Below, piece after piece: positions 55,657 through 64,000 of a stretch of DNA of 64,000 bases; the first letter of the stretch is position 1; the number at the start of each line of letters is the position of its first letter. Source of the DNA: an uncultured Ulvibacter sp. (GTDB taxonomy: Bacteria > Bacteroidota > Bacteroidia > Flavobacteriales > Flavobacteriaceae); assembly GCA_943789105.1 (NCBI GenBank), contig CALSSW010000001.1:620001-684000 (forward strand), written 5' to 3'. The notes below the pieces were generated by a model. The model ran no database searches and was not told the DNA's origin. It saw nothing but the letters and a program-made list of their open reading frames with translations. A program made the translations under genes and the position numbers.

Positions 55657-56562
55657 ATGAAATTAACTATTGTTGGTTGTCATTCTGCCTCACCACGTTA
55701 TGATGCTAATCCTACAGCGCAAATACTGGAAGTAAAAGGACATTTGTTTCTAATAGATTGCGGAGAGGGTACTCAAGTGCAGCTCAGAAAATTAAAAATA
55801 AAATTTGCTAGAATAAAACACATTTTCATTTCTCATTTGCACGGGGATCATTTTTTTGGTTTAGTGGGCTTAATATCCACATTTAAATTATTAGGCAGAG
55901 ATGCTAGTTTGCACATCTATGGTCCTAAAGGAATTAAACAAGCCATTTTACTTCAACTCAAGTTGGGTAAAACCTACACAAATTTTGAGCTTTATTTTCA
56001 TGAGTTAGAAAGCAACCAGCCAGAACTATTGTTTGAAGATGCTGTTTTGAGTATTACCACCATACCTTTAAAACATAGAGTATATACAAATGGGTTTTTG
56101 TTTCAACAAAAGCCTGGTGAACGGATTTTAAATATTCAAAAAGCAAAAGAGTTGGGTATAGAGCCATCCTATTACCAGAAAGCCAAACAAGGTTTTGATG
56201 TTCCAGATAGTAAAGAAAATGTAGTCTCTAACACAGCTATTACATTTGATCCAGCCCCTGCAAAATCCTATGCCTATTGTAGTGACACCGCTTATTGTGA
56301 AAAGATTATCCCTCAAATATTAAATACCACCCTTTTATATCATGAGGCTACTTTTTTACAACAGCATACCGTATTGGCCTCAAAAACAATGCACAGCACC
56401 CCTGAGCAGGCTGCTACAATTGCTAAGAAGGCAAACGTAGGTACTTTGCTTCTGGGTCATTATTCTGGACGTTATACTGATTATAATGAGTTTAAAAACC
56501 AGGCGCAAGAAATTTTTACAGCTACACAGCTTGCTCAAGATGGTAAGGTTTTTGAAATCTAA
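55657..56562 (+). CDS. rnz: Ribonuclease Z
   Basis: Endonuclease that trims tRNA 3' ends. 301 residues; metallo-beta-lactamase fold with HLHGDH at 60-65 (the HxHxDH zinc site), a later CSDTAYCEK block giving an Asp ligand, and HSTPEQAATIA plus GHYSGRY with the final His ligands. An exosite-like inserted segment (PSYYQKAKQGFDV) is typical of RNase Z. Monocistronic-looking with a 77 base gap from the STAS-like gene. Confidence 0.95.
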   Translation: MKLTIVGCHSASPRYDANPTAQILEVKGHLFLIDCGEGTQVQLRKLKIKFARIKHIFISHLHGDHFFGLVGLISTFKLLGRDASLHIYGPKGIKQAILLQLKLGKTYTNFELYFHELESNQPELLFEDAVLSITTIPLKHRVYTNGFLFQQKPGERILNIQKAKELGIEPSYYQKAKQGFDVPDSKENVVSNTAITFDPAPAKSYAYCSDTAYCEKIIPQILNTTLLYHEATFLQQHTVLASKTMHSTPEQAATIAKKANVGTLLLGHYSGRYTDYNEFKNQAQEIFTATQLAQDGKVFEI

Positions 56563-56677
56563 AGCCTAGGGTCTCAAACAAATTAGTTATTTGCTTGCTT
56601 GTTTTTTTACATAAATTTAAAGATTCTGTTATATTATAAATTATGCAATCTTTGTACCTTGCTCTAAAGTTAATGTT

Positions 56678-57322
56678 ATGGATAAAAATCTTCACAACTA
56701 CAGAAAATCCTACGAGAAAGGATCTCTTACAGAAGCCTCTGTGCTGGAAAATCCTATGGAACAATTCGCTGCTTGGTTTGCAGAGGCTGAAAAAGCGCCC
56801 GCTGTTGAGGAGCCAAATGCGATGACCCTGAGTACTGTAAATGGTCAAGGCGTGCCAAATGCGAGAGTCGTGCTGCTCAAAGAATTTACCCAAGATGGTT
56901 TTGTGTTTTATACAAATTATACCAGTGGTAAAAGTCAGGCTATTGCGCAAAATAACAAGGTTTGTATTTCTTTTTTTTGGCCCCAACTGGAGCGACAAAT
57001 TATCATAACAGGTAAGGCTGTAAAAATTTCAGAAGAAAAATCTATTGAATATTTTAATAAAAGACCTCGAGAGAGCCAATTGGGCGCCCTGGTAAGCGAT
57101 CAATCTACCTCGATAAATTCCAGGGACGCTTTAGAAGAAAAACTACAGAAGTTAGAGAAACACTATGACAACAAACCTATCGCAAAACCCCTCCATTGGG
57201 GAGGCTATTTAATACAGCCAACCTCATTTGAGTTTTGGCAGGGGAGAAGCAGTAGGTTGCATGATAGAATCAAGTATACAAAAATAAATAACAGCTGGGA
57301 TATAGGAAGACTGCAGCCTTAG
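56678..57322 (+). CDS. pdxH: Pyridoxamine 5'-phosphate oxidase
   Basis: FMN enzyme making PLP from PNP or PMP. 214 residues, full length, with MDKNLHNYRKSYEKG at the start, then NARVVLLKEFTQDGFVFYTNYTSGK (FMN and phosphate contacts), FFWPQLERQIIITGKA, and the C-terminal EFWQGRSSRLHDRI that ends the family. The final residues RLQP are typical. The next gene, a SixA-like phosphatase, starts 23 bases on. Confidence 0.95.
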   Translation: MDKNLHNYRKSYEKGSLTEASVLENPMEQFAAWFAEAEKAPAVEEPNAMTLSTVNGQGVPNARVVLLKEFTQDGFVFYTNYTSGKSQAIAQNNKVCISFFWPQLERQIIITGKAVKISEEKSIEYFNKRPRESQLGALVSDQSTSINSRDALEEKLQKLEKHYDNKPIAKPLHWGGYLIQPTSFEFWQGRSSRLHDRIKYTKINNSWDIGRLQP

Positions 57323-57345
57323 TTTAGTATAAAACACCATTAGTA

Positions 57346-57831
57346 ATGAAAACACTATACTTTATTAGGCATGCTAAATCTTCTTGGAAACATTCTGTTA
57401 TAGATCGGCAAAGACCCTTACATAAAAGAGGTGTTAATGATGCTTTGTTAGTCTCAAAACTGGTAGCAAAAACCATAGCTAAGCCTCAGATAATTATTAC
57501 AAGTGATGCTTTGAGAACCCAATGCACTGCCACCTATTTTAAAGATGCCTTTGGCCTTGAAAATGATTTTTTTGTGGTAAATCCTGAGTTGTATGATTTT
57601 AGTGGCCAGCAAGTGATGAAGGTTGTTAAAGAGTTGAAAAATACACTTGATTGTGTTATGTTATGTGGCCACAATCATGCCTTCACATCTATTGTAAATA
57701 TCTTGGGTAGTGTTAGTGTTAACAATGTGCCTACTTGTGGTTTTATTGCCATTAATTTTGAGATAGACACATGGAGTGAGATAACTATGGGAACAACTAT
57801 TAAAATAATTTTTCCAAGAGATTTAAAATAG
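57346..57831 (+). CDS. SixA-like histidine phosphatase
   Basis: 161 residues with the RHG-type motif LYFIRHAKSSW (His as phosphoacceptor) and a second His in MLCGHNHAFT. The size and RHAKSSW motif fit the SixA branch, which removes phosphate from histidine phosphotransfer proteins, although the real substrate is unknown. It is followed five bases later by ppk, so the three genes (this one, ppk, ppx) form a polyphosphate-linked unit. Confidence 0.9.
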   Translation: MKTLYFIRHAKSSWKHSVIDRQRPLHKRGVNDALLVSKLVAKTIAKPQIIITSDALRTQCTATYFKDAFGLENDFFVVNPELYDFSGQQVMKVVKELKNTLDCVMLCGHNHAFTSIVNILGSVSVNNVPTCGFIAINFEIDTWSEITMGTTIKIIFPRDLK

Positions 57832-57835
57832 AACT

Positions 57836-59926
57836 ATGACGCCAAAACCAAACAAATCCCCTCTTGAGAATAGTTATTATAACCGTGAGTTAAGCTGGTT
57901 ACAATTTAATGCGCGCGTGCTTCAAGAGGCTGAAGATAATACAACTCCACTGCTTGAAAGATTACGATTTATAGGTATTTTTTCTAATAATTTAGATGAG
58001 TTTTTTAAAGTAAGATATGCAACTATCAAACGTATTGCTGATGCCGGTAAGGGCGGGCGTAGCTTTTTAGGTGGCATTCCAGCCTCTGAGCTTATGGAGC
58101 TAATTACCAAAACAGTAATACAGCAGCAAAAAATTAGTTTAGGTATTTTAAGTAGTATTAAACAGGAGCTTAAAAAAGAACATATTTTCATGATTAATGA
58201 GACAGAGGTATCTGAGTCTCAGTCTGAATTTATTGCAGATTATTTTTTACAAAAAGTAAGTCCTGCTATGGTTGTTATTATGATTGGTGAACTTAAAGAG
58301 TTTCCTTCTTTAAAAGATAGTGCAGCGTATCTAGCCGTGAAAATGGAAATGACAAAAGACGATACCTCTTTTGCTTCCAAAAGTAATTACGCCCTTATAG
58401 AAATACCTAAAAATGTTGAGCGGTTTGTAGAATTACCCTCTCAAGACGGAAAAAAATACATCATCATCTTGGATGATTTAATCCGGTATATGCTGCATAA
58501 AATATTTAGCATTTTCAAGTATGATCGTATTTCTGCACACATGATTAAAATTACACGTGATGCCGCCCTAGATATAGATAGTGATTTAAGTAAAAGTTTT
58601 ATTGATAAAATATCTAAATCTGTAAAAAATAGAAGTGATGGAGCTCCTGTAAGGCTTGTATATGATAAAACCATTGATGACCAAACCCTTTCTTTTTTGA
58701 TGGAAAAAATGGGAATCAAAAACTCGGATAGTATCAATCCCGGAGGAAGATATCACAACAGAAGAGATTATATTAATTTTCCTAGCCTGGGACGCAAAGA
58801 TTTGCAATACCAAAAAATTACACCACTGCATGTTCCTGGTTTACCTTTAGTAGGAAGCCTTTTAGATAAAGTAGCAAAGAAAGATTATTTGTTACATGCT
58901 CCTTACCAAAGTTTTTCTTATGTTGTTAAGTTTTTACGTGAAGCAGCGCTAGACACTACAGTAAAAACAATAAAGATTACTATTTATAGACTTGCAGAGG
59001 TATCTCACATTGCCAGTAGTTTGATTAATGCCGTTAAAAATGGTAAGCAAGTAACCGTACAAATAGAATTACAAGCACGTTTTGATGAACAGGCCAATAT
59101 TCATTATGCAGAGCAAATGCAGCGTGAAGGAGTGAAGCTATTATTTGGAGTAGCAGGACTAAAAGTACATTGTAAAATATGTGTCCTAGAGCGTATGCAA
59201 GAGGGTAAATTAAAAAAATTCTCATTGATAAGCACAGGAAACTTTAATGAGTCTACGGCTAGAATATATACAGATTACACCTTATTTACTGCCAATCAAA
59301 AAATTGGAAAAGAACTCAATCGGGTCTTTGATTTTTTTGAAGTAAACTATAAAGTTAAAGAATACAAGCATTTAATTGTATCTCCACATTATACAAGAAC
59401 AGCTATTTATGATTTAATAGAAACCGAAATATTTAATACCATGCAGGGTAAAAAAAGCGGTATTAAATTAAAACTTAATAGCTTGTCAGACAATAAATTG
59501 ATTGACAAGCTTTATGCCGCTAGTAGAGCTGGGGTTAAAATTCAATTAATTGTTAGAGGAATATGTTGCTTAATTCCTGGTGTTAAATCCATGAGTGAAA
59601 ATATAGAGGTAATTAGCGTTGTAGATAAGTTTTTAGAACACCCAAGACTGTATATATTTGAGAATGATGGAGCTCCTAAAATATATATATCTTCTGCAGA
59701 TTTTATGAGAAGAAATTTAGATACAAGAGTAGAGGTTTCTTGTCCGATTTATGATCAGCAAATTCAAGAAGAAATTTTAGAAACCTTTGATATTTGTTGG
59801 AGTGACAACGTAAAGTCGAGATATATTTCTCAAAAACAAGACAATTTATATAAAAACAATACTAATCAAAAAGTACGGTCTCAATTTGCATTGTATTCGT
59901 ATTATAAAAATAAACTAGAAAATTAA
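57836..59926 (+). CDS. ppk1: Polyphosphate kinase 1
   Basis: Makes polyphosphate from ATP. 696 residues. It starts with the PPK N domain (YYNRELSWLQFNARVLQEA, NNLDEFFKVRYA), then the middle domain and the two phospholipase-D-like C domains. The catalytic His lies in LKVHCKICVLER (about His445), and the second motif includes STGNFNESTARIYTDY. It overlaps nothing but sits five bases after the sixA-like gene and two bases before ppx, so synthesis and breakdown of polyphosphate are coupled in one operon. Confidence 0.96.
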   Translation: MTPKPNKSPLENSYYNRELSWLQFNARVLQEAEDNTTPLLERLRFIGIFSNNLDEFFKVRYATIKRIADAGKGGRSFLGGIPASELMELITKTVIQQQKISLGILSSIKQELKKEHIFMINETEVSESQSEFIADYFLQKVSPAMVVIMIGELKEFPSLKDSAAYLAVKMEMTKDDTSFASKSNYALIEIPKNVERFVELPSQDGKKYIIILDDLIRYMLHKIFSIFKYDRISAHMIKITRDAALDIDSDLSKSFIDKISKSVKNRSDGAPVRLVYDKTIDDQTLSFLMEKMGIKNSDSINPGGRYHNRRDYINFPSLGRKDLQYQKITPLHVPGLPLVGSLLDKVAKKDYLLHAPYQSFSYVVKFLREAALDTTVKTIKITIYRLAEVSHIASSLINAVKNGKQVTVQIELQARFDEQANIHYAEQMQREGVKLLFGVAGLKVHCKICVLERMQEGKLKKFSLISTGNFNESTARIYTDYTLFTANQKIGKELNRVFDFFEVNYKVKEYKHLIVSPHYTRTAIYDLIETEIFNTMQGKKSGIKLKLNSLSDNKLIDKLYAASRAGVKIQLIVRGICCLIPGVKSMSENIEVISVVDKFLEHPRLYIFENDGAPKIYISSADFMRRNLDTRVEVSCPIYDQQIQEEILETFDICWSDNVKSRYISQKQDNLYKNNTNQKVRSQFALYSYYKNKLEN

Positions 59927-59927
59927 T

Positions 59928-60833
59928 TTGCTACACATAGAGAAATATGCTGCTGTAGATATAGGTTCTAATGCCATACGTCTGCTCATTGCAACGGTAA
60001 TAGAGAAAGAAGGATTTCCTACTCAATTTAAAAAAACTTCCTTGGTGCGCTTACCAATTAGACTAGGCGCCGATGTTTTTTTAAAAGGGAGTATTTCTAT
60101 AGGGAATTACAAAAGGCTTCTCGATGCAATGCAGGCCTACTCATTAATTATTAAAACACATAAGGTTGTAGCCTTTAGGGCATGTGCCACTTCTGCCATG
60201 CGTGAGGCCAATAATGGTCAAAAAATAGTCTCAAAATTAAAAGCTGCTACAGGTGTAGATATCCAGATTATTGATGGTAACGATGAGGCTGCTATTATTT
60301 CATCTACAGATTTAAAACAACTCATTAGTGATAATAAAGTATTCTTGTATGTAGATGTTGGTGGTGGCTCTACAGAATTTACTGTCTTTGCCAATGGTAA
60401 AAATATTGCGTCACATTCATTTAAATTGGGTACGGTGCGTATTATAAATGGCATGGTTGAAGACGCTATTTGGGAGCAAGTTCAACAATGGGTTACACAT
60501 CATACAAAAGCATATTCTAAAATTAACGTAATAGGCTCTGGCGGAAATATAAATAGTATATATCGTTTTAGTGAAAAGAAGGTAGGGCAACCACTTAGTT
60601 ACTTGTTTATGTCTAACTTCTATGAAAAAGTAAAAAAGTATGATTACAACCAGCGTGTATTCGAACTCAAAATGAATCCAGATAGGGCAGATGTTATTAT
60701 TCCAGCCACGCGTATATACTTATCTGCCATGAAGTGGGCTAAGGCAAAAAACATGTATGTTCCTAAAACTGGTTTGGCAGATGGTATTATAAAGCAGCTC
60801 TATAATGAACGAAAATCAAATACCTCGACATAA
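59928..60833 (+). CDS. ppx: Exopolyphosphatase, Ppx/GppA family
   Basis: Removes terminal phosphate from polyphosphate or converts pppGpp to ppGpp. The gene starts at TTG 59928, two bases after the ppk stop. 301 residues with the ASKHA motifs YAAVDIGSNAIRLLIA, FRACATSAMREANNG, LYVDVGGGSTEFTVF and IGSGGNINSIYRF. It lacks the C-terminal HD-like domain of the larger E. coli enzyme; this short form is usual in Bacteroidota. Co-transcribed with ppk. Confidence 0.92.
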   Translation: MLHIEKYAAVDIGSNAIRLLIATVIEKEGFPTQFKKTSLVRLPIRLGADVFLKGSISIGNYKRLLDAMQAYSLIIKTHKVVAFRACATSAMREANNGQKIVSKLKAATGVDIQIIDGNDEAAIISSTDLKQLISDNKVFLYVDVGGGSTEFTVFANGKNIASHSFKLGTVRIINGMVEDAIWEQVQQWVTHHTKAYSKINVIGSGGNINSIYRFSEKKVGQPLSYLFMSNFYEKVKKYDYNQRVFELKMNPDRADVIIPATRIYLSAMKWAKAKNMYVPKTGLADGIIKQLYNERKSNTST

Positions 60834-60852
60834 GATTTTCAGTTACAAAAAA

Positions 60853-61464
60853 TCATCCATGAATACTTTCGCTTTTACTCAAATCTTTAATGACTTGAGC
60901 TTCAAAATTCAGTAAATCTTGCCATTTTTTGTCAACCTCTTTACGTTCTCCGTATTGTCTGGCAAAGCCAAGAAACATTGTGTAATGACTAGCTTCGCTA
61001 ACCATAAGTTTATGATAAAAATCTGCTAATTCTTGATCCTCTAATGCTTCACTTAGTAGTCTAAAACGCTCACAGCTTCTAGCCTCAATAAGCGCAGCAT
61101 ATAAAAGTCTATGTATAAGTTGTGTTGTTCTGCTGCCGCCTTTTGGAAAAAATTTTAAAATCTCTAGTACGTAGCTATCTTTACGATCACGGCCCAAAGT
61201 CCAGCCACGGGCTATGATTTTATCATGTACTAGTTTAAAATGACTAATCTCTTCTTTTACAAGCGCTACCATTTCTTGAACCAAGTCTGTATACTCTGGA
61301 AAAGATACAATTAACGAGATGGCCGTAGAGGTTGCTTTTTGCTCGCAATAGGCATGATCTGTCAATATTTCTTCAATGTTTTTCTCAACAATATTTACCC
61401 ATCTGGGGTCTGTAGGTAACTTTAGCCCTAGCATTTTAATTGGGTTTTGTGGTGTTGATTTCAT
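60853..61464 (-). CDS. miaE: tRNA-(ms2io6A)-hydroxylase
   Basis: Diiron enzyme that hydroxylates ms2i6A at tRNA position 37. 203 residues. The ferritin-like four-helix bundle carries ligands in AYCEQKATSTA, VKEEISHFKLVH, AALIEARSCERFRLL and VSEASHYTMFLG. Those ExxH and EARxCE motifs match MiaE. The start follows the dnaX stop by nine bases, so it is co-transcribed downstream of dnaX. In E. coli-type bacteria it acts after MiaA/MiaB, which are not in the window. Confidence 0.92.
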   Translation of the reverse strand: MKSTPQNPIKMLGLKLPTDPRWVNIVEKNIEEILTDHAYCEQKATSTAISLIVSFPEYTDLVQEMVALVKEEISHFKLVHDKIIARGWTLGRDRKDSYVLEILKFFPKGGSRTTQLIHRLLYAALIEARSCERFRLLSEALEDQELADFYHKLMVSEASHYTMFLGFARQYGERKEVDKKWQDLLNFEAQVIKDLSKSESIHG

Positions 61465-61473
61465 TACGGTGCC

Positions 61474-63231
61474 TTATATATCTAGCTCAAAGGCTTTTCT
61501 TAGCGCTCCTAGATTTGGGTTTTTTTCCATTAGCTTATCATACTTTTCTTTGTCTGTGTAGGCATAGCGTTTTACTTGCAACTCATTTACATCTATTACA
61601 AGATCAACATTGTAGTTTTGAAGTTTTTTACGCATGTAGGTTAACAGCTCAAACTTATCTCTCTCTACTTCAAGCTTTATGGTTTGGTTTGGAAATTCAA
61701 GATGGATCATGCCATCTTTTAATTTAGGGACATTCATGGTAAGATGAGATAGGAAATTATATTTCCCTTGCTCTTTTACAATCTCTGTATATGCATTCCA
61801 GTGAGTAATCATTTGCTGCTCAGTGAAATCTTCAGTAGGAAGGTGTTCTTTGGCGGGGCTTTTTTTACTAATTTCTTTAGCGAGCTGTTGCTTTTTTTGA
61901 ATGCTCTTTAGCGATAGTGCTGAAACTCTTTTTTTGGAAGTAACCTCCTGTTTAATTATTTGAGGTTGCTCGATGGTTTGTTTACTATCTAACAAGGTAG
62001 GAGGTAGGTCTTGGATTTTCTCTATCTGTTTTTCTTTTACAATAGCAGGAGTTTCCAGATTGTGTGGTTGCTCTGGCGTGTCTAGTTTTTCTTGAACCTG
62101 ACTTGCAACTTTTATAAAATGAGCTGGAGGAAGTACAAAACGTTTTTTTAGCTTATTGGTCTTTTTTTTTTCTCTCTGCGCAGTGAGAGAGCTAAGTTGC
62201 ATTAAGCATAATTCTACTAGCAGCCTTTGGTTACGGCTTGTTTTAAATTTTAAATCACAGGAGTTAGCAATATCAAGCGCCTCTATTAAAAAATCGTGAT
62301 GGGTCTGTTGTGATTGCTCTAGGTACATTTTTTTTACTTTATCACCAACCTCTAGCAGGGAGATTGTTTGTTGGTTTTTACAAACCAATAAGTCTCTAAA
62401 GTGAGAAGCTAGCCCCATAATAAAATGATGCCCATCAAATCCTTTGCTTAAAATTTCATTGTATGCCAGCAATACCTGTGGGATATCATTTTGGATTACC
62501 AGATCTGTGATATTAAAATAATAGGTATAATCTAGTACATTGAGATTTTCTGTAACAGCTTCACGAGTTAAATTTTCTCCAGAAAAACTTACTACTCTAT
62601 CAAAAATCGACAGGGCGTCCCTTAGTGCTCCATCTGCTTTTTGGGCAATAATATGCAAGGCATCATCTTGCGCTGTAATACTTTCTTGTTTGGCTACAGA
62701 GGCTAAATGTTCTTTTATGTCTTGCACTGTAATACGTCTAAAATCAAAAATTTGACACCTTGATAATATCGTAGGTATGATTTTGTGTTTCTCTGTAGTT
62801 GCTAATATAAATATGGCATGCTTTGGCGGCTCTTCAAGGGTTTTTAAAAAGGCATTAAAAGCAGCTGATGACAACATGTGTACTTCATCTATAATATAGA
62901 CCTTATACTGTCCAACCTGAGGAGGAATACGTACTTGGTCGATAAGATTTCTGATATCATCTACAGAATTATTAGAGGCGGCATCTAATTCAAAAATATT
63001 AAATGCAAAATCCTCATCCTCTTTATGATTTCCGTCTTGATTTATTTTTTTTGCCAATATACGAGCACAGGTAGTTTTTCCAACACCTCTTGGTCCTGTA
63101 AATAAAAGTGCTTGTGCTAGGTGATTATTTTCTATGGCATTTTCTAAAGTATTAGTAATAGCTTGTTGGCCTACAACATCTTTAAATGTTGTGGGTCTGT
63201 ACTTTCTAGCTGATACAATAAATGGTTCCAT
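61474..63231 (-). CDS. dnaX: DNA polymerase III subunits gamma/tau, without the usual zinc module
   Basis: Clamp-loader ATPase. 585 residues: AAA+ domain with SARKYRPTTFKDVVGQ, Walker A GPRGVGKTT (46-54), Walker B VYIIDEVHMLS and the SRC motif LSRCQIFDFR. In most bacteria four Cys form a zinc module just after Walker A; here the segment ILAKKINQDGNHKEDEDFAF has none. A C-terminal tau-like extension (after about 370) is Lys/Gln-rich, ending in a domain with YNFLSHLTMNVPKLKDG. A frameshift product gamma is not evident. Upstream of miaE. Confidence 0.94.
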   Translation of the reverse strand: MEPFIVSARKYRPTTFKDVVGQQAITNTLENAIENNHLAQALLFTGPRGVGKTTCARILAKKINQDGNHKEDEDFAFNIFELDAASNNSVDDIRNLIDQVRIPPQVGQYKVYIIDEVHMLSSAAFNAFLKTLEEPPKHAIFILATTEKHKIIPTILSRCQIFDFRRITVQDIKEHLASVAKQESITAQDDALHIIAQKADGALRDALSIFDRVVSFSGENLTREAVTENLNVLDYTYYFNITDLVIQNDIPQVLLAYNEILSKGFDGHHFIMGLASHFRDLLVCKNQQTISLLEVGDKVKKMYLEQSQQTHHDFLIEALDIANSCDLKFKTSRNQRLLVELCLMQLSSLTAQREKKKTNKLKKRFVLPPAHFIKVASQVQEKLDTPEQPHNLETPAIVKEKQIEKIQDLPPTLLDSKQTIEQPQIIKQEVTSKKRVSALSLKSIQKKQQLAKEISKKSPAKEHLPTEDFTEQQMITHWNAYTEIVKEQGKYNFLSHLTMNVPKLKDGMIHLEFPNQTIKLEVERDKFELLTYMRKKLQNYNVDLVIDVNELQVKRYAYTDKEKYDKLMEKNPNLGALRKAFELDI

Positions 63232-63315
63232 AGTTTAGAAACAAATATAAGTAGGTGCGTTACTTAATTAAAAAAATAGCCCTTCTTATTTTACGATATT
63301 TATTAACAATAATGA

Positions 63316-63323
63316 TACTTTTG
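63316..63323 (+). promoter_or_regulatory. -7 element (TACTTTTG) of rnpB
   Basis: TACTTTTG directly before the RNA; the start is expected 2-8 bases downstream. No exact TTTG at the -33 distance. Confidence 0.6.
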
Positions 63324-63324
63324 C

Positions 63325-63653
63325 AAGAGCAGGTCGCCTTATCGCTTCAAACTTGTTTTGAAGAGGAAAGTCCGGGCACCATAGGGAAGTATAGCGGCTA
63401 ACAGCCGTCATTTCAAGTAGCTTTAGCTAAGCGAGAGAGGACTAGTGCAACAGAAAGTATGTACAGGTTATGCTGTAGTGAAACCAGGTAAACTCTATAC
63501 GGTGAAATGCCACGTATACCAGCAATAAGGGTTCCCGCCCATGCTGGAGGGTGGGCAGATGGAGTGTATGTGTAAATGTACACCTAGATAAATGATAAGG
63601 AATTTTTGGCATAAGCCAAATTGAACAGAACCCGGCTTATAGACCTGCTTTTT
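63325..63653 (+). ncRNA. rnpB: RNase P RNA (bacterial type A)
   Basis: Catalytic RNA that removes tRNA 5' leaders. Helix P1 pairs AGCAGGTC near the start with GACCTGCT near the end. Conserved blocks are GAGGAAAGTCCGGGCACC, the P4 partner ACAGAACCCGGCTTATAGACC, AGAGGACTAGTGCAACAGAAAG-type J11/12 material and GGTAAACTC. A T-run follows as terminator. Exact ends are uncertain by a few bases. Confidence 0.96.
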
Positions 63654-63666
63654 TTATAATTTAAAA

Positions 63667-64000
63667 TTACTTAAAAAAACTAAAGACAGAACCACCATAT
63701 CTTCTTGACTCAGAAAAACGATCAAAGTCAGATACATCTGTATGTTTTGAATGTTCTAAAATAAAAACGCCTTGCTTGGCAACAAGACCATTTTTGAAAG
63801 ATTCGGTAATCATTTGTTCTAACTGTTGGAGGGTAAAATCATAGGGGGGGTCTGCAAAAATGATATCAAAAGATCTTGAAGGCATTTTTGTGTACTTAAA
63901 AATATCTGCTTTGATAACGTGTATATTGTAATGTAGTTCTTCAGAAATTTTAGAAATATATTTAATACATCCAAAATGACTATCTACAGAGGTTATATCC
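63667..64000 (-). CDS. rsmD: 16S rRNA (guanine966-N2)-methyltransferase, cut by window edge
   Basis: SAM-dependent methyltransferase that modifies 16S rRNA G966. Only the C-terminal part lies in the window. The frame is open to base 64000; its visible part begins ITSVDSHFGCIKYISKI and carries the target-binding NPPY-type motif FDIIFADPPYDF, as DPPY, typical of N2-guanine methylases. An internal ATG at 63885 is not the start. The true start lies beyond the window. It is convergent with rnpB, with 13 bases between. Confidence 0.9.
   Translation of the reverse strand, partial: DITSVDSHFGCIKYISKISEELHYNIHVIKADIFKYTKMPSRSFDIIFADPPYDFTLQQLEQMITESFKNGLVAKQGVFILEHSKHTDVSDFDRFSESRRYGGSVFSFFK

Overview
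The window is about 64 kb of low-GC chromosomal DNA that reads as core genome of a marine-type member of the Flavobacteriaceae (Bacteroidota). Support comes from lipoprotein signals of the SC/SCxx type, two secreted proteins with C-terminal type IX secretion (T9SS) sorting domains, a short 288-residue RpoD, BshA (bacillithiol synthesis), a Lacal_2735-type small protein, the small form of SRP RNA, and promoters of the Bacteroidota TTTG / TAnnTTTG kind. Shine-Dalgarno sites are mostly absent. I cannot name the genus from sequence alone. I see no prophage, insertion sequence, CRISPR array or integrase.

Layout. 1-5.5 kb: a cut-off RluA-family pseudouridine synthase, a lipoprotein that looks like a catalytically dead alpha/beta hydrolase, YaaA, a PabA/TrpG amidotransferase, two tandem rhodaneses and a T9SS-exported DUF1028 protein. 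5.5-16 kb: fumarylacetoacetase, GlyA, a beta-helix lipoprotein, glutaminyl-peptide cyclotransferase, SRP RNA, SodC, a DUF2490 porin-like protein and a 1056-residue VPS10-type propeller protein. 16-21.3 kb: a VWA protein paired with a ChlI-like AAA+ ATPase, a flavin amine oxidase, QueD and a glutathione peroxidase. 21.3-26.5 kb: a compact minus-strand array of seven genes with three very different photolyase/cryptochrome-like proteins, a flavin reductase-like protein and three small proteins (DUF2256, TIGR03643-like, Lacal_2735-like). This is the most distinctive part of the window. 26.7-36.9 kb: an outer-membrane protein, a T9SS protein, tRNA-Ser, a TSUP permease, MazG, BshA, a GlcD-GlcF-like fusion, a lipoprotein and RpoD. 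37-45 kb: a secreted protein, RluE-like, pterin dehydratase, an SDR, GcvT, histidine ammonia-lyase and ClpC.

45.5-49.4 kb holds gyrA followed by a TPR protein gene. gyrA is interrupted by one extra base near 47390. The TPR gene is broken by many small indels, yet each frame keeps well-conserved peptide, so this 2-kb stretch probably carries sequencing or assembly errors. 49.5-64 kb: an NlpC/P60 peptidase, thiolase, a PgpH-like HD phosphohydrolase, then a long plus-strand run pyrR-pyrB-(STAS-like)-rnz-pdxH-sixA-ppk-ppx, and finally miaE, dnaX, rnpB and a cut-off rsmD.

Most genes are housekeeping: RNA modification and processing, nucleotide and C1 metabolism, polyphosphate turnover, redox defence and replication. 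The accessory theme is light and flavin: the photolyase array, with oxidative-stress genes (gpx, sodC, bshA, yaaA) scattered nearby, fits a sunlit surface habitat. That ecological link is inference.
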